Source of the DNA: Firmicutes bacterium UBA2116
GTDB lineage: Bacteria; Bacillota; Clostridia; Tissierellales; Sedimentibacteraceae
DNA: 64,000 nucleotides
Reading direction: 5' to 3'
Assembly: GCA_002331025.1 (NCBI GenBank)
Contig: DCYG01000012.1
Coordinates: forward strand, 20,241-84,240
This document shows, one piece after another, positions 16,766 through 25,594 of the stretch (positions within the stretch are counted from its first letter, which is position 1; each line of letters starts with the position of its first letter). Under the pieces are notes generated by a model. That model did no database searches and was not told the origin of the DNA. It worked only from the letters and a program-made list of their open reading frames with translations. A program made the position numbers and the translations under genes.

Positions 16766-17746
16766 ATGAAAAAATCAAACAAATATACTCCTATTGATAT
16801 ATGGAATGATCCATATAGATTTACCTACAAAGAAATAATGGAAGTCATTGGCGAAAGTGAAGCGAAAGCCTTATACTCGTCACTATATAAGCATTCACCA
16901 AAAAAGAAATACCGGACTATGTCGCTGAAAACAGTATACAAGGACTGCGACACCGAAAAATATGTTTTTGAACTGTCAGACGGCAAGTGTATCGAAACGG
17001 TTTTTATTAAACGGCGGGATGGCGGAACAGCATGTGTGAGTACACAAGTCGGTTGTTCTGTGGGTTGTATCTTCTGCGAGTCCGGGAGGAACGGTTTTGT
17101 GCGCAACCTTACACCGTCAGAAATAGTGCAGCAGGTTGTATTACTGCGGCGAAAAGTAAATCGTATCGTTTTTATGGGTATGGGAGAGCCGTTATTCAAC
17201 TACAACAACTTTATAAAGGCAATTCACATTCTGAGGGACAGAAACGGTATGAACTTTCCCACAGACGGTATAACTGTATCAACCGTCGGTCCGGCTGAAC
17301 AACTGAAAAAATTGCGTGAGGAACATCTTAAAATTCAGTTGACCATATCCCTTCACGCAGCAACACAGGCTGCAAGAAACCGTATTATACCCAATATGCA
17401 CATACACGATATTAATGATGTTGTTAATGGAGCATTGTCTTATGCCGAACGGCACAACCGGAAAGTCGTATTCGCGTATTTGCTTTTGCAGGGAATAAAT
17501 GACAAGCCCTCTGATGTGCGCCAACTGGTAAAGTGGTTCGGCGGAAAAAATGTCATGCTCAATCTGCTTGAATATAATCCTACAAGCAATACGCAAATTA
17601 AAAAGCCGGCAAAACATGAAATGGCTGCATTCAAGCAGCAGCTGGAACGAGCCGGACTTGAAGTTACAATGAGAATTTCCCATGGCAGGAAAATTAAAGC
17701 TGCTTGCGGACAGCTGGCTAATAAATACAATAAAATAATTGAGTAA
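16766..17746 (+). CDS. RlmN/Cfr-family radical SAM 23S rRNA methyltransferase
   Basis: 326 residues, GGAAGTGAAATAAAAA before the ATG. The radical-SAM cluster C-x3-C-x2-C is Cys97/101/104. The two catalytic cysteines of the family are also present: Cys90 in TACVSTQ and Cys314 in ACGQL. Other family motifs are VRNLTPSEIV, FMGMGEPL, ISLHAA and TMRISHGRKIKAACG. RlmN methylates C2 of A2503 in 23S rRNA; Cfr methylates C8 and gives resistance to peptidyl-transferase drugs. Sequence alone does not settle which position is modified. The inducible leader and position between two drug-efflux operons favour a resistance (Cfr-like) role over the housekeeping one. Confidence 0.85.
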   Translation: MKKSNKYTPIDIWNDPYRFTYKEIMEVIGESEAKALYSSLYKHSPKKKYRTMSLKTVYKDCDTEKYVFELSDGKCIETVFIKRRDGGTACVSTQVGCSVGCIFCESGRNGFVRNLTPSEIVQQVVLLRRKVNRIVFMGMGEPLFNYNNFIKAIHILRDRNGMNFPTDGITVSTVGPAEQLKKLREEHLKIQLTISLHAATQAARNRIIPNMHIHDINDVVNGALSYAERHNRKVVFAYLLLQGINDKPSDVRQLVKWFGGKNVMLNLLEYNPTSNTQIKKPAKHEMAAFKQQLERAGLEVTMRISHGRKIKAACGQLANKYNKIIE

Positions 17747-17769
17747 ACAGTGCCGGTTACAAAGTTGCA

Positions 17770-17811
17770 GAGCCAATAACTATGAGTAAAATCACAGTTA
17801 TTGGCTCTTTA
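17770..17811. terminator. bidirectional terminator
   Basis: 13-bp perfect stem AGAGCCAATAACT / AGTTATTGGCTCT with T-rich flanks on both strands. It separates the methyltransferase gene from the convergent ABC gene. Confidence 0.85.
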
Positions 17812-17823
17812 TAATGATTATTT

Positions 17824-19560
17824 TTATGCCCCTAATTTCCAGCCGATGGATTTTTCACGCATGCTTACAAAATCAGCATAAATACCTCCGGACTTCATCA
17901 ATTCCTGATGAGTGCCCCTCTGAACTATTTTCCCCTGATCCAGCACCAGTATCTGGTCGGCATTCTGCACCGTCTTGAGCCTGTGGGCAATCATGATGAT
18001 GGTCTTGCCTCTGGTAAGCTGTGCGATGGCGTCCTGGAGCAGAGATTCATTTTCAGGGTCCACATTGGCAGTTGCCTCGTCCAAAATAATTATGGGAGCA
18101 TCCTTTAATAAAGCTCTGGCGATGGATATACGCTGTTTTTCTCCGCCTGAAATAGTTGCGCCTCCTTCACCTACAACAGTGTCATATCCCTGAGGCAGGG
18201 CGCTGATGAAGTCGTGACAGCACGCTCTTTTAGCCGCTTCTGCTACCTCTGCCATAGTGGCGTCAGGCTTGCCGAATTTTATGTTGTTAGCAATGGTGTC
18301 GTTAAAGAGATATACATTCTGAAATACCATGCTGAAATTTGCAAGCAGACTGTCCAGCGTGTAATCACGCACATCCATGTTTCCCAGTGTAATTTTGCCG
18401 CTGTCCACATCCCAGAAGCGTGATATTAAGCTTGTGAGAGTTGTTTTCCCTCCTCCTGACGGTCCCACGATGGCAGTCGTAGTACCCTCGGGTATTTCAA
18501 AGGATACATCATCTATTACCTTCTTGTTTTCATATCGGAAGTCTACATTCTCTCCCTTTATGGTGCATGATTCAGGCCTGATTGCCTTACCGTCTATGTC
18601 CATGACAGGAGTTTCAAACACCTTGTTTATTTTGTCCATGGAGAGATCAAGCACTCTTAAGAGTGAGCTGTAATTTCCCGCAGAGTCCAGCTGTGCATAC
18701 ACCATGAATGATGAAATAACAAGCAGCAGGCAGTTTATGAGCTCCATGGTTCCGCTTAGATACAGCGATACAGCAAGATATATCATGGCAATGCCGAAAA
18801 GCTTGAGAACTATGCTCTGCATGCACATGTACGGTACAAATGTTTTTTCCAGACCTATATTTATTTCTTCATTTTCCTTTATGGCAAGGTCAACCGTCTT
18901 GTTGGCTTCCTTGTCCAGATTGTATGAGCGCACCACTCCTATACCCTGTACATATTCCAGAACAGATGCAACCAGTCGGGTGTCGGATTTAGTCTTGAGA
19001 GGAGATACCTCGTGAGATTTTTTCTGCAGCAGAGCATTGATGCCGAAGAATACAGCAATACCAATTATGAGCAGTAAACCTATGCGCCAATCATAAAACA
19101 AAATAGCAAGAGTGAACATAGCAGTTGTCAATATACCCTGAGTGGTGAGCATAATCACCCTTGTGGCAACATCCTGCAGATTTTCGGCAGTGTTGGTTGT
19201 GACAGAGGTTATGTCACCGATGCTGTTGTCATTGAAATATCCCATGGGCATGTATTTGAGACGCTCGCCTATTTCCACACGCTTGTCGGTGGATACGGTA
19301 TATCCTCCGACAGTCTGCTTCATGGTATAGCTGCTGCGGGTCAGAGCACAGCCGAGGATGCTTATGAGCATGACGCCGAGAGATGACCACACAGTCTGCA
19401 TAGTTACATTTCCGTTTATAACAGCTTCAAGCACTATGGCAATCGCCGGAATCCTCAGCGCCTCAAATACGGCATGTATCAGTGAAAGTCCCAGAGACTG
19501 ATAAAACAATCGGCTCTGATCACCGCTGAACTTAAAGAATTTTCTGAATATACCTATCAT
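17824..19560 (-). CDS. ABC exporter half-transporter (second of pair 2)
   Basis: 578 residues from the ATG at 19560, chosen because it has AGGAGGT 7 nt upstream and overlaps the previous stop as ATGA. Six membrane helices, then a nucleotide-binding domain: Walker A GPSGGGKTT, signature ISGGEKQRISIARA, Walker B IIILDEATANVDPENE. Partner of the gene upstream in a heterodimeric exporter. No MATE gene follows, unlike pair 1. Confidence 0.92.
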   Translation of the reverse strand: MIGIFRKFFKFSGDQSRLFYQSLGLSLIHAVFEALRIPAIAIVLEAVINGNVTMQTVWSSLGVMLISILGCALTRSSYTMKQTVGGYTVSTDKRVEIGERLKYMPMGYFNDNSIGDITSVTTNTAENLQDVATRVIMLTTQGILTTAMFTLAILFYDWRIGLLLIIGIAVFFGINALLQKKSHEVSPLKTKSDTRLVASVLEYVQGIGVVRSYNLDKEANKTVDLAIKENEEINIGLEKTFVPYMCMQSIVLKLFGIAMIYLAVSLYLSGTMELINCLLLVISSFMVYAQLDSAGNYSSLLRVLDLSMDKINKVFETPVMDIDGKAIRPESCTIKGENVDFRYENKKVIDDVSFEIPEGTTTAIVGPSGGGKTTLTSLISRFWDVDSGKITLGNMDVRDYTLDSLLANFSMVFQNVYLFNDTIANNIKFGKPDATMAEVAEAAKRACCHDFISALPQGYDTVVGEGGATISGGEKQRISIARALLKDAPIIILDEATANVDPENESLLQDAIAQLTRGKTIIMIAHRLKTVQNADQILVLDQGKIVQRGTHQELMKSGGIYADFVSMREKSIGWKLGA

Positions 19561-21341
19561 GCAAGCACCTCCTGTGCATCCGTATCCATGCTGTCCTTGG
19601 CAGAGCTGTGAGCAACCCACATGTTTTTATAAAGCAAAGATGTTTCCAGCAGCTCATTGTGTGTTCCCTGTGCCGATACTCGGCCGTTATCTATTACCAC
19701 AATATTATCGGAATCGGTGATCGTAGAAAGACGGTGAGCAATGACGATGAGAGTCTTGCCTTCCACCAGCTTTGATACAGCCGTCTGTATAACAGCCTCA
19801 TTCTCCGGGTCCGTATATGCTGTAGCCTCATCCAGAATTATAATCGGCGCATCCTTGAGCATAGCCCGGGCAATAGTTATACGCTGACGTTCGCCGCCGG
19901 ACAGATGACCGCCCGCACCGCCCGCACAGGTTTCATATCCGTGCTCAAGCTGCACGATAAAGTCGTGGCATCCGCTCCGACGAGCTGCCTGTTCCACCTC
20001 TTCATCACTTGCCGAGGGCTTGCCCATACGGATGTTTTCACGTATGCTCTCATCAAACAGGTAATTGTCCTGAGCGACGTATGCCACCATGCTGTTGAGC
20101 TGAGAAAGGGGTATGTCCTGCACATTTGTGCCGCCTATGGTGATTTTTCCGCTGCCTGCATCCCAGAGTGACGCAATAAGTTTGGCAATAGTGGATTTCC
20201 CTCCTCCTGAAGGACCCACCAGAGCAGTGACACCGCCTGCGGGTATTTTGAGATTGATTCCCTTCAGCACTGTTTTTTCCGTCTTTTTCTTATTTTTATT
20301 GTAAGCAAAGCTTACATTTTCAAGACTGATATCATAGCCGTTCACACTTGCATCAGCAGCAGGACGCTTGAGATCAGGCTGCGTAAGAATGCTTGTAATT
20401 TCATTTACGATTGTATGCACCTTGCCTATATCATCCGTATAGCTCATGGTTGTGATGAGAGGTCCCATAACACCGAGAGACAAAATGATTGCCACAAGGA
20501 ATGTATCAACAGGCAGACTGCCGTTCATGTAAAGCAAAGTTCCTATGGGCAGCACACTTACCAGCACCGCCGGGAACACGGACATCGCCGCAGAAAAAAA
20601 CGGAAGTGTGGAGCGCATCCAGTCTATGGCAGAAGCGGCAGCTTCCCTTGCCGCGGTTGTGAATTTCTCATAAGAAGAAGCCGACTGGTTGAATGCCTTT
20701 ATAACCTCGATGCCGCCTATATATTCCACCGCAACATCATTGAGCTTCTTGTTTTTCTCAACGTAGTTTTTAAAGCGCTTTTCATATCCTCTCATCATGC
20801 CTAAGTAGCATAATATACCGAGGGGCAGTGTAGCCAGGGCAGCCAGTGCCATGCGCCGATCCAGCGCAAAAAGATATATCACGGTGGCGACAGACACCAA
20901 TACGTTGCCTCCCATTTCCGGCACCACGTGAGCCAGCGTAGTTTCTATGCTGTCCACACGCTCAACCAGTATGTTTTTCAGCCTCCCCGACGGAGTGTCC
21001 AGCAGATATCCCATGGGAAGTACGGTGAGTTTTTTTGTCAGTCTCACCCTGACCTCTGATATTACCGCAAATGTAGATTTGTGAGACAAGGTTGTGGAAA
21101 TCCCGTGGAACAAATAACGCAGAAGCCATGCCCCGGCAGCAAAGATGCAGTAAAAACCGTAAAAGCTCATTGCGGCTTCACCGCTGAGCAGTGCAATCAC
21201 AATTTGTGCCACACAGAAATACGGCACCATCCCGCACGCCACACCCAATGTGGCAAATATCAGCGATGCGGCATATCCTCCCTTGTGAGGGGAAGCAAAT
21301 TCCCACAGCCACGATACTGTTCCCCTTGAATCCTGATTCAT
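19557..21341 (-). CDS. ABC exporter half-transporter (first of pair 2)
   Basis: 594 residues, six-helix exporter domain followed by a nucleotide-binding domain with Walker A GPSGGGKST, signature LSGGERQRITIARA and Walker B IIILDEATAYTDPENE. It has the same architecture and order as the first gene of pair 1 and is likewise preceded by a TetR gene and a GTTAG-N6-CTAAC operator, so the two loci are probably an old duplication. Substrate unknown. Confidence 0.92.
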   Translation of the reverse strand: MNQDSRGTVSWLWEFASPHKGGYAASLIFATLGVACGMVPYFCVAQIVIALLSGEAAMSFYGFYCIFAAGAWLLRYLFHGISTTLSHKSTFAVISEVRVRLTKKLTVLPMGYLLDTPSGRLKNILVERVDSIETTLAHVVPEMGGNVLVSVATVIYLFALDRRMALAALATLPLGILCYLGMMRGYEKRFKNYVEKNKKLNDVAVEYIGGIEVIKAFNQSASSYEKFTTAAREAAASAIDWMRSTLPFFSAAMSVFPAVLVSVLPIGTLLYMNGSLPVDTFLVAIILSLGVMGPLITTMSYTDDIGKVHTIVNEITSILTQPDLKRPAADASVNGYDISLENVSFAYNKNKKKTEKTVLKGINLKIPAGGVTALVGPSGGGKSTIAKLIASLWDAGSGKITIGGTNVQDIPLSQLNSMVAYVAQDNYLFDESIRENIRMGKPSASDEEVEQAARRSGCHDFIVQLEHGYETCAGGAGGHLSGGERQRITIARAMLKDAPIIILDEATAYTDPENEAVIQTAVSKLVEGKTLIVIAHRLSTITDSDNIVVIDNGRVSAQGTHNELLETSLLYKNMWVAHSSAKDSMDTDAQEVLA

Positions 21342-21366
21342 ATATAATTCCTCCTGTAATGTATTT

Positions 21367-21384
21367 GGTTAGCGAAAACTAACC
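21367..21384. promoter_or_regulatory. operator of the second ABC operon
   Basis: GGTTAG-N6-CTAACC, 26 bp upstream of the ABC start codon. The GTTAG-N6-CTAAC core and spacing are identical to the palindrome before the first ABC operon. Confidence 0.65.
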
Positions 21385-21404
21385 TATTGTTAAAAAATTT
21401 AGGA

Positions 21405-22016
21405 CTATTTCAGCCCTAAAATTGTATCCCAGCCGGCACTGTAAAACTTATTCAAAATCCTGACATACTCCAACGCACGCTCTCTCGGCATATCATGCGC
21501 CACCGTTTCAAATATGCCGTAATAAAAGGCACCGGAAAGAATGTGGTTCATATCATCCTCAACAACCGGTATCTCGTGTCCCAGACTGCGCATAGCACTT
21601 ATGAACCTCTGCGTGTGTTCTATTTCTATCTCCAGCAGGCTGTCAATATAGTACTCATACTCTGTTCCGGCAGAATGACATACCACTAATTTAAATGCAT
21701 CAAAATGATCATAAATATAATTCACAAATTCATCCAGAGCCCTGCTCGTATAATCATGCATCTGTTCTTCCTTATACTTTGCAGGAAATTCCTCAAACTC
21801 ACGCTGCACCAAAGTATACCAATCCCTCAGATACTTAGCCGGTCCCTCAACAAGCGCCCCGAACAAAGCCTCCTTGTCGGGATAACACCCATATATAGCC
21901 CCGGTAGTAACCCCAGCCTTCTGAGCAATGCTCCGAAGCGAAGCGTTTTTAAAGCCTTTTTCCAGAAATTCTGCCTTCCCGGCATCCAGGATACGGTTTT
22001 GAGTAGATTCATCCAT
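21405..22016 (-). CDS. TetR/AcrR-family regulator 2
   Basis: 203 residues from the ATG at 22016, which follows GGGAGGTG; an upstream in-frame start at 22049 would lie inside the operator. Helix-turn-helix: RILDAGKAEFLEKGFKNASLRSIAQKAGVTTGAIYGCYPDKEALFGAL. It is related to TetR 1 in both the binding helix and the early C-terminal domain. It probably controls the downstream ABC pair and itself. Confidence 0.92.
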   Translation of the reverse strand: MDESTQNRILDAGKAEFLEKGFKNASLRSIAQKAGVTTGAIYGCYPDKEALFGALVEGPAKYLRDWYTLVQREFEEFPAKYKEEQMHDYTSRALDEFVNYIYDHFDAFKLVVCHSAGTEYEYYIDSLLEIEIEHTQRFISAMRSLGHEIPVVEDDMNHILSGAFYYGIFETVAHDMPRERALEYVRILNKFYSAGWDTILGLK

Positions 22017-22039
22017 AGGTTGACACCTCCCTTGAAAGA

Positions 22040-22071
22040 GATATAACACTGTTATATAACGGTGTTATATC
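22040..22071. promoter_or_regulatory. 32-bp near-perfect palindrome, TetR 2 operator
   Basis: Arms GATATAACAC / GTGTTATATC around a second palindrome GTTATATAAC; only one mismatched pair in 32 bp. It lies 24 bp upstream of the TetR 2 start. Size and symmetry fit binding of two TetR-type dimers. The sequence differs from the GTTAG-N6-CTAAC sites, so TetR 2 may see a different element for autoregulation. Confidence 0.75.
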
Positions 22072-22249
22072 ATGAGTAAGGGGTGGTTGTCAAGAGGAAA
22101 TTCCAATGTCAAAAACCGGAGAAAATCGGTTTTCAGGTCGCTTTCTCCTTCAATTACGGGCGCAAATGCATTAAACTACTGATGTTCCGCCACAGCTTGT
22201 CACATTTTTGCAGCTTGCGTGTATTATGGGTGCGAAGGGAGGTGATATT

Positions 22250-22474
22250 ATGCCTATTATAAAACTGCACAAGAACAGTAAGGTAAGAATTGTGCTGGAC
22301 GCAGGTCTCGACGACAACGATAAGAAGATAACAAAATATAAGACTCTGGATAAAGCACGGTATGAAGCCGGAGATCAGGCTTTGTTTGATATCGCGAAAA
22401 ATATTGCGTTGCTCCAGAAGCATTCTGTCAGAGACATTATCAAGCATGAAGAATATACGCTTATAGAGGAATAA
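22250..22474 (+). CDS. DUF1659-type small protein
   Basis: 74 residues from the ATG at 22250, which has GGGAGGTGA upstream; the open frame starts earlier without a site. It shows the DUF1659 pattern of a basic N-terminal strand (KVRIVLDAGLDDNDKKITKYKTL) and a helix (LFDIAKNIALLQ). DUF1659 and DUF2922 proteins are small, of unknown function, and habitually encoded as neighbours in spore-forming Firmicutes, as here. Confidence 0.75.
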   Translation: MPIIKLHKNSKVRIVLDAGLDDNDKKITKYKTLDKARYEAGDQALFDIAKNIALLQKHSVRDIIKHEEYTLIEE

Positions 22475-22509
22475 TATCAAAATGAATCTGAATGCAAGGG
22501 GGTGATGTT

Positions 22510-22719
22510 ATGGATACAAAGTTGGTTATGTCCTTCAAATGTGCGGAAGGCGGTACTTTCTCCTGCAATATAGACGATCCATTGGATGATCTGACGGCAG
22601 TACAAGTAGCCGCTGTCATGGACAACATGATTGCCGCAGACGCCTTTGATATAAAAGGCGGCCTGAGGGAAAAGGCCTCAGCGGAAATCGTGACGATCAC
22701 GACGAATAAGTTGTTTTAG
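22510..22719 (+). CDS. DUF2922-type small protein
   Basis: 69 residues from the ATG at 22510, AAGGGGGTG upstream. The motif DDPLDDLTAVQVAAVMDNMIAADAF (key part LTAVQVAAVMD) and a C-terminal AEIVTITTN are typical of DUF2922. It follows the DUF1659 gene by 35 bp. Function unknown. Confidence 0.78.
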   Translation: MDTKLVMSFKCAEGGTFSCNIDDPLDDLTAVQVAAVMDNMIAADAFDIKGGLREKASAEIVTITTNKLF

Positions 22720-22735
22720 AATGTAACAAAGATAT

Positions 22736-22754
22736 AGGGGGCGATGAGCCCCCT
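22736..22754 (+). terminator. weak terminator hairpin
   Basis: AGGGGG / CCCCCT with a 7-nt loop, followed by TGTAAATTTTT. Ends the DUF1659-DUF2922 unit. Confidence 0.5.
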
Positions 22755-23269
22755 TGTAAATTTTTCTGAAAAAGCCGGAAAATCGGAGTGCTGAAATCGC
22801 GCTTCAATCTCCTGGCTTTATTTGTTTTTCTAATTTTATTCATATCACAACATTTTTCTATCATTGCTCTAACCACAATGAGAATATAATAAAGAAGTTC
22901 AGCTTTCAATTTCGCACTACCTTTTCTACGGGGTTAGTGCAGCCGTTGTGCCAAACCACTCGGTATCGGCTGTATTCTCCTGTAATCATTATGAACAATA
23001 ATGACGTTGTGATGGCGAATTTTACCTTTTAAATCTTGCTTTTTTCGACAAAAAGAAATATAATATAATAGAGTAATTATATCTTGGAATACGGAACATA
23101 ACCCACCGTATGATTGGCTACTACTATGTATCAAGAAAAATTGATGGCGCAATTAAAAATGAAATCTTTAGCTTGTGCCAAAATACAAATAAACCTATTA
23201 ATGGTAATAAGGGTTAAGAGAACACACAATTGGAATACATAATGATAATTAAACTAGGAGGTGTCCGCT
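22755..23269. other. non-coding stretch before the defence operon
   Basis: About 500 bp without a credible gene. A 72-codon frame on the minus strand is probably spurious. A candidate promoter TTGCTT-N17-TATAAT lies at 23036-23064, which would leave a ~200-nt leader. This stretch probably contains the left boundary of the acquired defence island, but I could not find a matching repeat on the right side. Confidence 0.4.
23036..23064 (+). promoter_or_regulatory. candidate promoter of the defence operon
   Basis: TTGCTT (23036-23041), 17-bp spacer, TATAAT (23059-23064). The -10 is perfect, the -35 is 4 of 6. Confidence 0.4.
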
Positions 23270-24355
23270 TTGGAGCAACCGAAATATAATGTGCTTGATT
23301 TATTCTCTGGAGCAGGCGGACTGTCAAGAGGATTTTTAGATGCTGGATTTAATGTAATCCTCGGTGTCGATAATGATGAAATGGCATTAAAAACTTTTGC
23401 CGAAAATCACGGAAATACAGCTACCATGAAGCTTGATTTATTTAACCATAATAATCTTAATGAAATTACAAAATATCTAATCTCAAAAGGAGTTACTATT
23501 GACGTACTTGTAGGCGGACCACCTTGTCAAGGCTTTTCAATATCCGGTGAAATGAAGGAGGATGACGAACGTAATATGCTTTACACCGCTATGGTTGAAC
23601 TTGCAAAGAAAATAAAACCAAAGTTTGTTGTGCTTGAAAATGTAATGGGTATGATTAAACTTTATGATGGCAAAGGTGCAAAGCGTGTTATAAAAGGGTT
23701 TGAGGAAATTGGATATAAAATGAAAGCAGAACAGCTTTATGCGCCTGATTTTGGCATACCACAAATAAGAAGAAGAGTTTTCTTTGTTGGTACATTAGAT
23801 GATAAAATTGACTTTAAATATCCTAAACCGACCTACACAGAGGAAACATACATTTCTTGCGAACAAGCTATTTCAGATTTGCCCTCTCTTGAAGATGGAG
23901 TTTGGAGCGATGAGCAAGAATATACATCTGCTCCAACAACAGATTACCAAAAATTGATGCGTGGCAATACTAAAACAATTTATAATCATATAGGCAGTCG
24001 TCACACTGAAAAGACAATAAATTTAATATCACAGATTCCTGCTGGGAAAAATCATAAATGTCTTCCAGAGGAATTAAAAAAAGGTATTAAATATAATGAT
24101 ATTTTAACAAGATTTTTCCGTGATAAGCCATCTCACACTATCACTACCGGACATAGAACGCATTTTCATTACCAATATAATAGAATTCCCACGGTACGAG
24201 AATGTGCAAGATTGCAGAGTTTTCCTGATGACTTTATTTTTTACGGTAATAAAGGTCAACAGTATAAGCAAGTAGGAAATGCTGTACCACCTATTTTAGG
24301 AAAATGTCTGGCTATGGCGATAAAAGAGTATTTGGATGGCAGTGTGACGATATGA
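23270..24355 (+). CDS. DNA (cytosine-5) methyltransferase A of the defence operon
   Basis: 361 residues from the TTG at 23270, 8 nt after AGGAGG. m5C motifs in order: I DLFSGAGGLSRGF, IV GGPPCQGFS (catalytic Cys), VI ENVMG, VIII QIRRRVFFVG, X KQVGNAVPP. The target-recognition region lies between motifs VIII and IX. First gene of a seven-gene run; the next methyltransferase overlaps it by 4 bp. It presumably protects host DNA from the downstream nucleases. Confidence 0.93.
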   Translation: MEQPKYNVLDLFSGAGGLSRGFLDAGFNVILGVDNDEMALKTFAENHGNTATMKLDLFNHNNLNEITKYLISKGVTIDVLVGGPPCQGFSISGEMKEDDERNMLYTAMVELAKKIKPKFVVLENVMGMIKLYDGKGAKRVIKGFEEIGYKMKAEQLYAPDFGIPQIRRRVFFVGTLDDKIDFKYPKPTYTEETYISCEQAISDLPSLEDGVWSDEQEYTSAPTTDYQKLMRGNTKTIYNHIGSRHTEKTINLISQIPAGKNHKCLPEELKKGIKYNDILTRFFRDKPSHTITTGHRTHFHYQYNRIPTVRECARLQSFPDDFIFYGNKGQQYKQVGNAVPPILGKCLAMAIKEYLDGSVTI

Positions 24356-25584
24356 ACAATAAATACAATGTAATAGATTTATTTGCAGGTTGTGGCGGAA
24401 TGACCGATGGATTTATGAAAACAGGCAAATATAACGAGGTTGCTGCAGTTGAGTGGTTAAAACCTCAAGTGGATACACTGCGTAATAGGCTTGAGAAAAA
24501 ATGGGAAATAACAGACTCTATGAGAAGAGTTATTCATTTTGATATACAAAAAAACGGTCAATTATACAATGAATTTTTAGGTGATGAAGATTACTCCGCA
24601 CACGTTGGTTTAGATGCTCTTGTAGAAGAGAGTGGAGAAATTGATTTAATTATTGGAGGACCTCCTTGCCAAGCTTATTCTCTCGTCGGACGAATTAAAG
24701 ATGAAAATGGAATGCAAAACGATTATCGTAATTTTTTGTTTGAGCATTATTTAAATATAGTTGAGAGATATAAGCCTAAAGCCTTTGTGTTTGAAAATGT
24801 ACCCGGATTGTTAAGTGCAAAGGTGGAAGGACAAAATATTCTCGACCTCATTCGTGAAGGATTTGCTAAAAGGGGATATGATATAGTTGCTGATGTTAGA
24901 AAAGAAGCATTAATTGACATCAGTGAATATGGAATACCACAAAATAGGAAAAGGGTTATTTTGTTTGGTATCAACAATCAAGTTTATGATGATTCGCAAA
25001 CCAAGTTGTTAGATTTTTACAATGAAATACTTACAAGGTATAAAGAACCGATAAAAACTGTAAAGCAGGCAATTGGTGATTTGCCTTTTATTTCGCCTCT
25101 ATTTGATGAAGAAAGTCATAAAAAAAGAAAGGCATACGAAACGCCTGAATGTGATATTACATGGCACACTGCACGTTATCATAACATACGAGATATGAAA
25201 ACATTTAAACTATTAGCAGAAGATTTAATGAGTGATGCTCCTCAGTATTTGTGCTCAAAAAAGCTATGCCAATTATACAAAGAGCAAGTAGGTGTAGAAG
25301 CAACTTCATCTATTCACCGCTACCATGTATTAGCTCCAGACCAACCAAGCACGACTATAATTGCACATCTATACAAGGATGGTTTACGCTATATTCACTA
25401 TGATCCAAAACAAAGTCGCACAATAACCGTTAGAGAAGCTGCCAGACTTCAATCATTTGATGATGATTTTGAATTTATTGGAGCTCAAACACAAGCATAT
25501 CAGATGATAGGTAATGCAGTACCACCAAAATTTGCAGAATGTTTAGCAAAAGCCGTCTTTGATTTTCTTGAAAAATATAAGTGA
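24352..25584 (+). CDS. DNA (cytosine-5) methyltransferase B of the defence operon
   Basis: 410 residues from the ATG at 24352, which overlaps the preceding stop as ATGA. Motif I DLFAGCGGMTDGF, IV GGPPCQAYS, VI ENVPG, VIII QNRKRVILFG, X IGNAVPPKFAE. The recognition region differs from methyltransferase A. Two adjacent m5C enzymes also occur in BsuMI and LlaJI-type systems, where they methylate the two strands of one site or act together. Confidence 0.93.
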   Translation: MNNKYNVIDLFAGCGGMTDGFMKTGKYNEVAAVEWLKPQVDTLRNRLEKKWEITDSMRRVIHFDIQKNGQLYNEFLGDEDYSAHVGLDALVEESGEIDLIIGGPPCQAYSLVGRIKDENGMQNDYRNFLFEHYLNIVERYKPKAFVFENVPGLLSAKVEGQNILDLIREGFAKRGYDIVADVRKEALIDISEYGIPQNRKRVILFGINNQVYDDSQTKLLDFYNEILTRYKEPIKTVKQAIGDLPFISPLFDEESHKKRKAYETPECDITWHTARYHNIRDMKTFKLLAEDLMSDAPQYLCSKKLCQLYKEQVGVEATSSIHRYHVLAPDQPSTTIIAHLYKDGLRYIHYDPKQSRTITVREAARLQSFDDDFEFIGAQTQAYQMIGNAVPPKFAECLAKAVFDFLEKYK

Positions 25585-25594
25585 GGTATAAGGC

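Noticed and set aside
22934..23152. 72-codon minus-strand ORF before the defence operon
   Set aside because: Poor start, no recognisable domain, lies over the candidate promoter.
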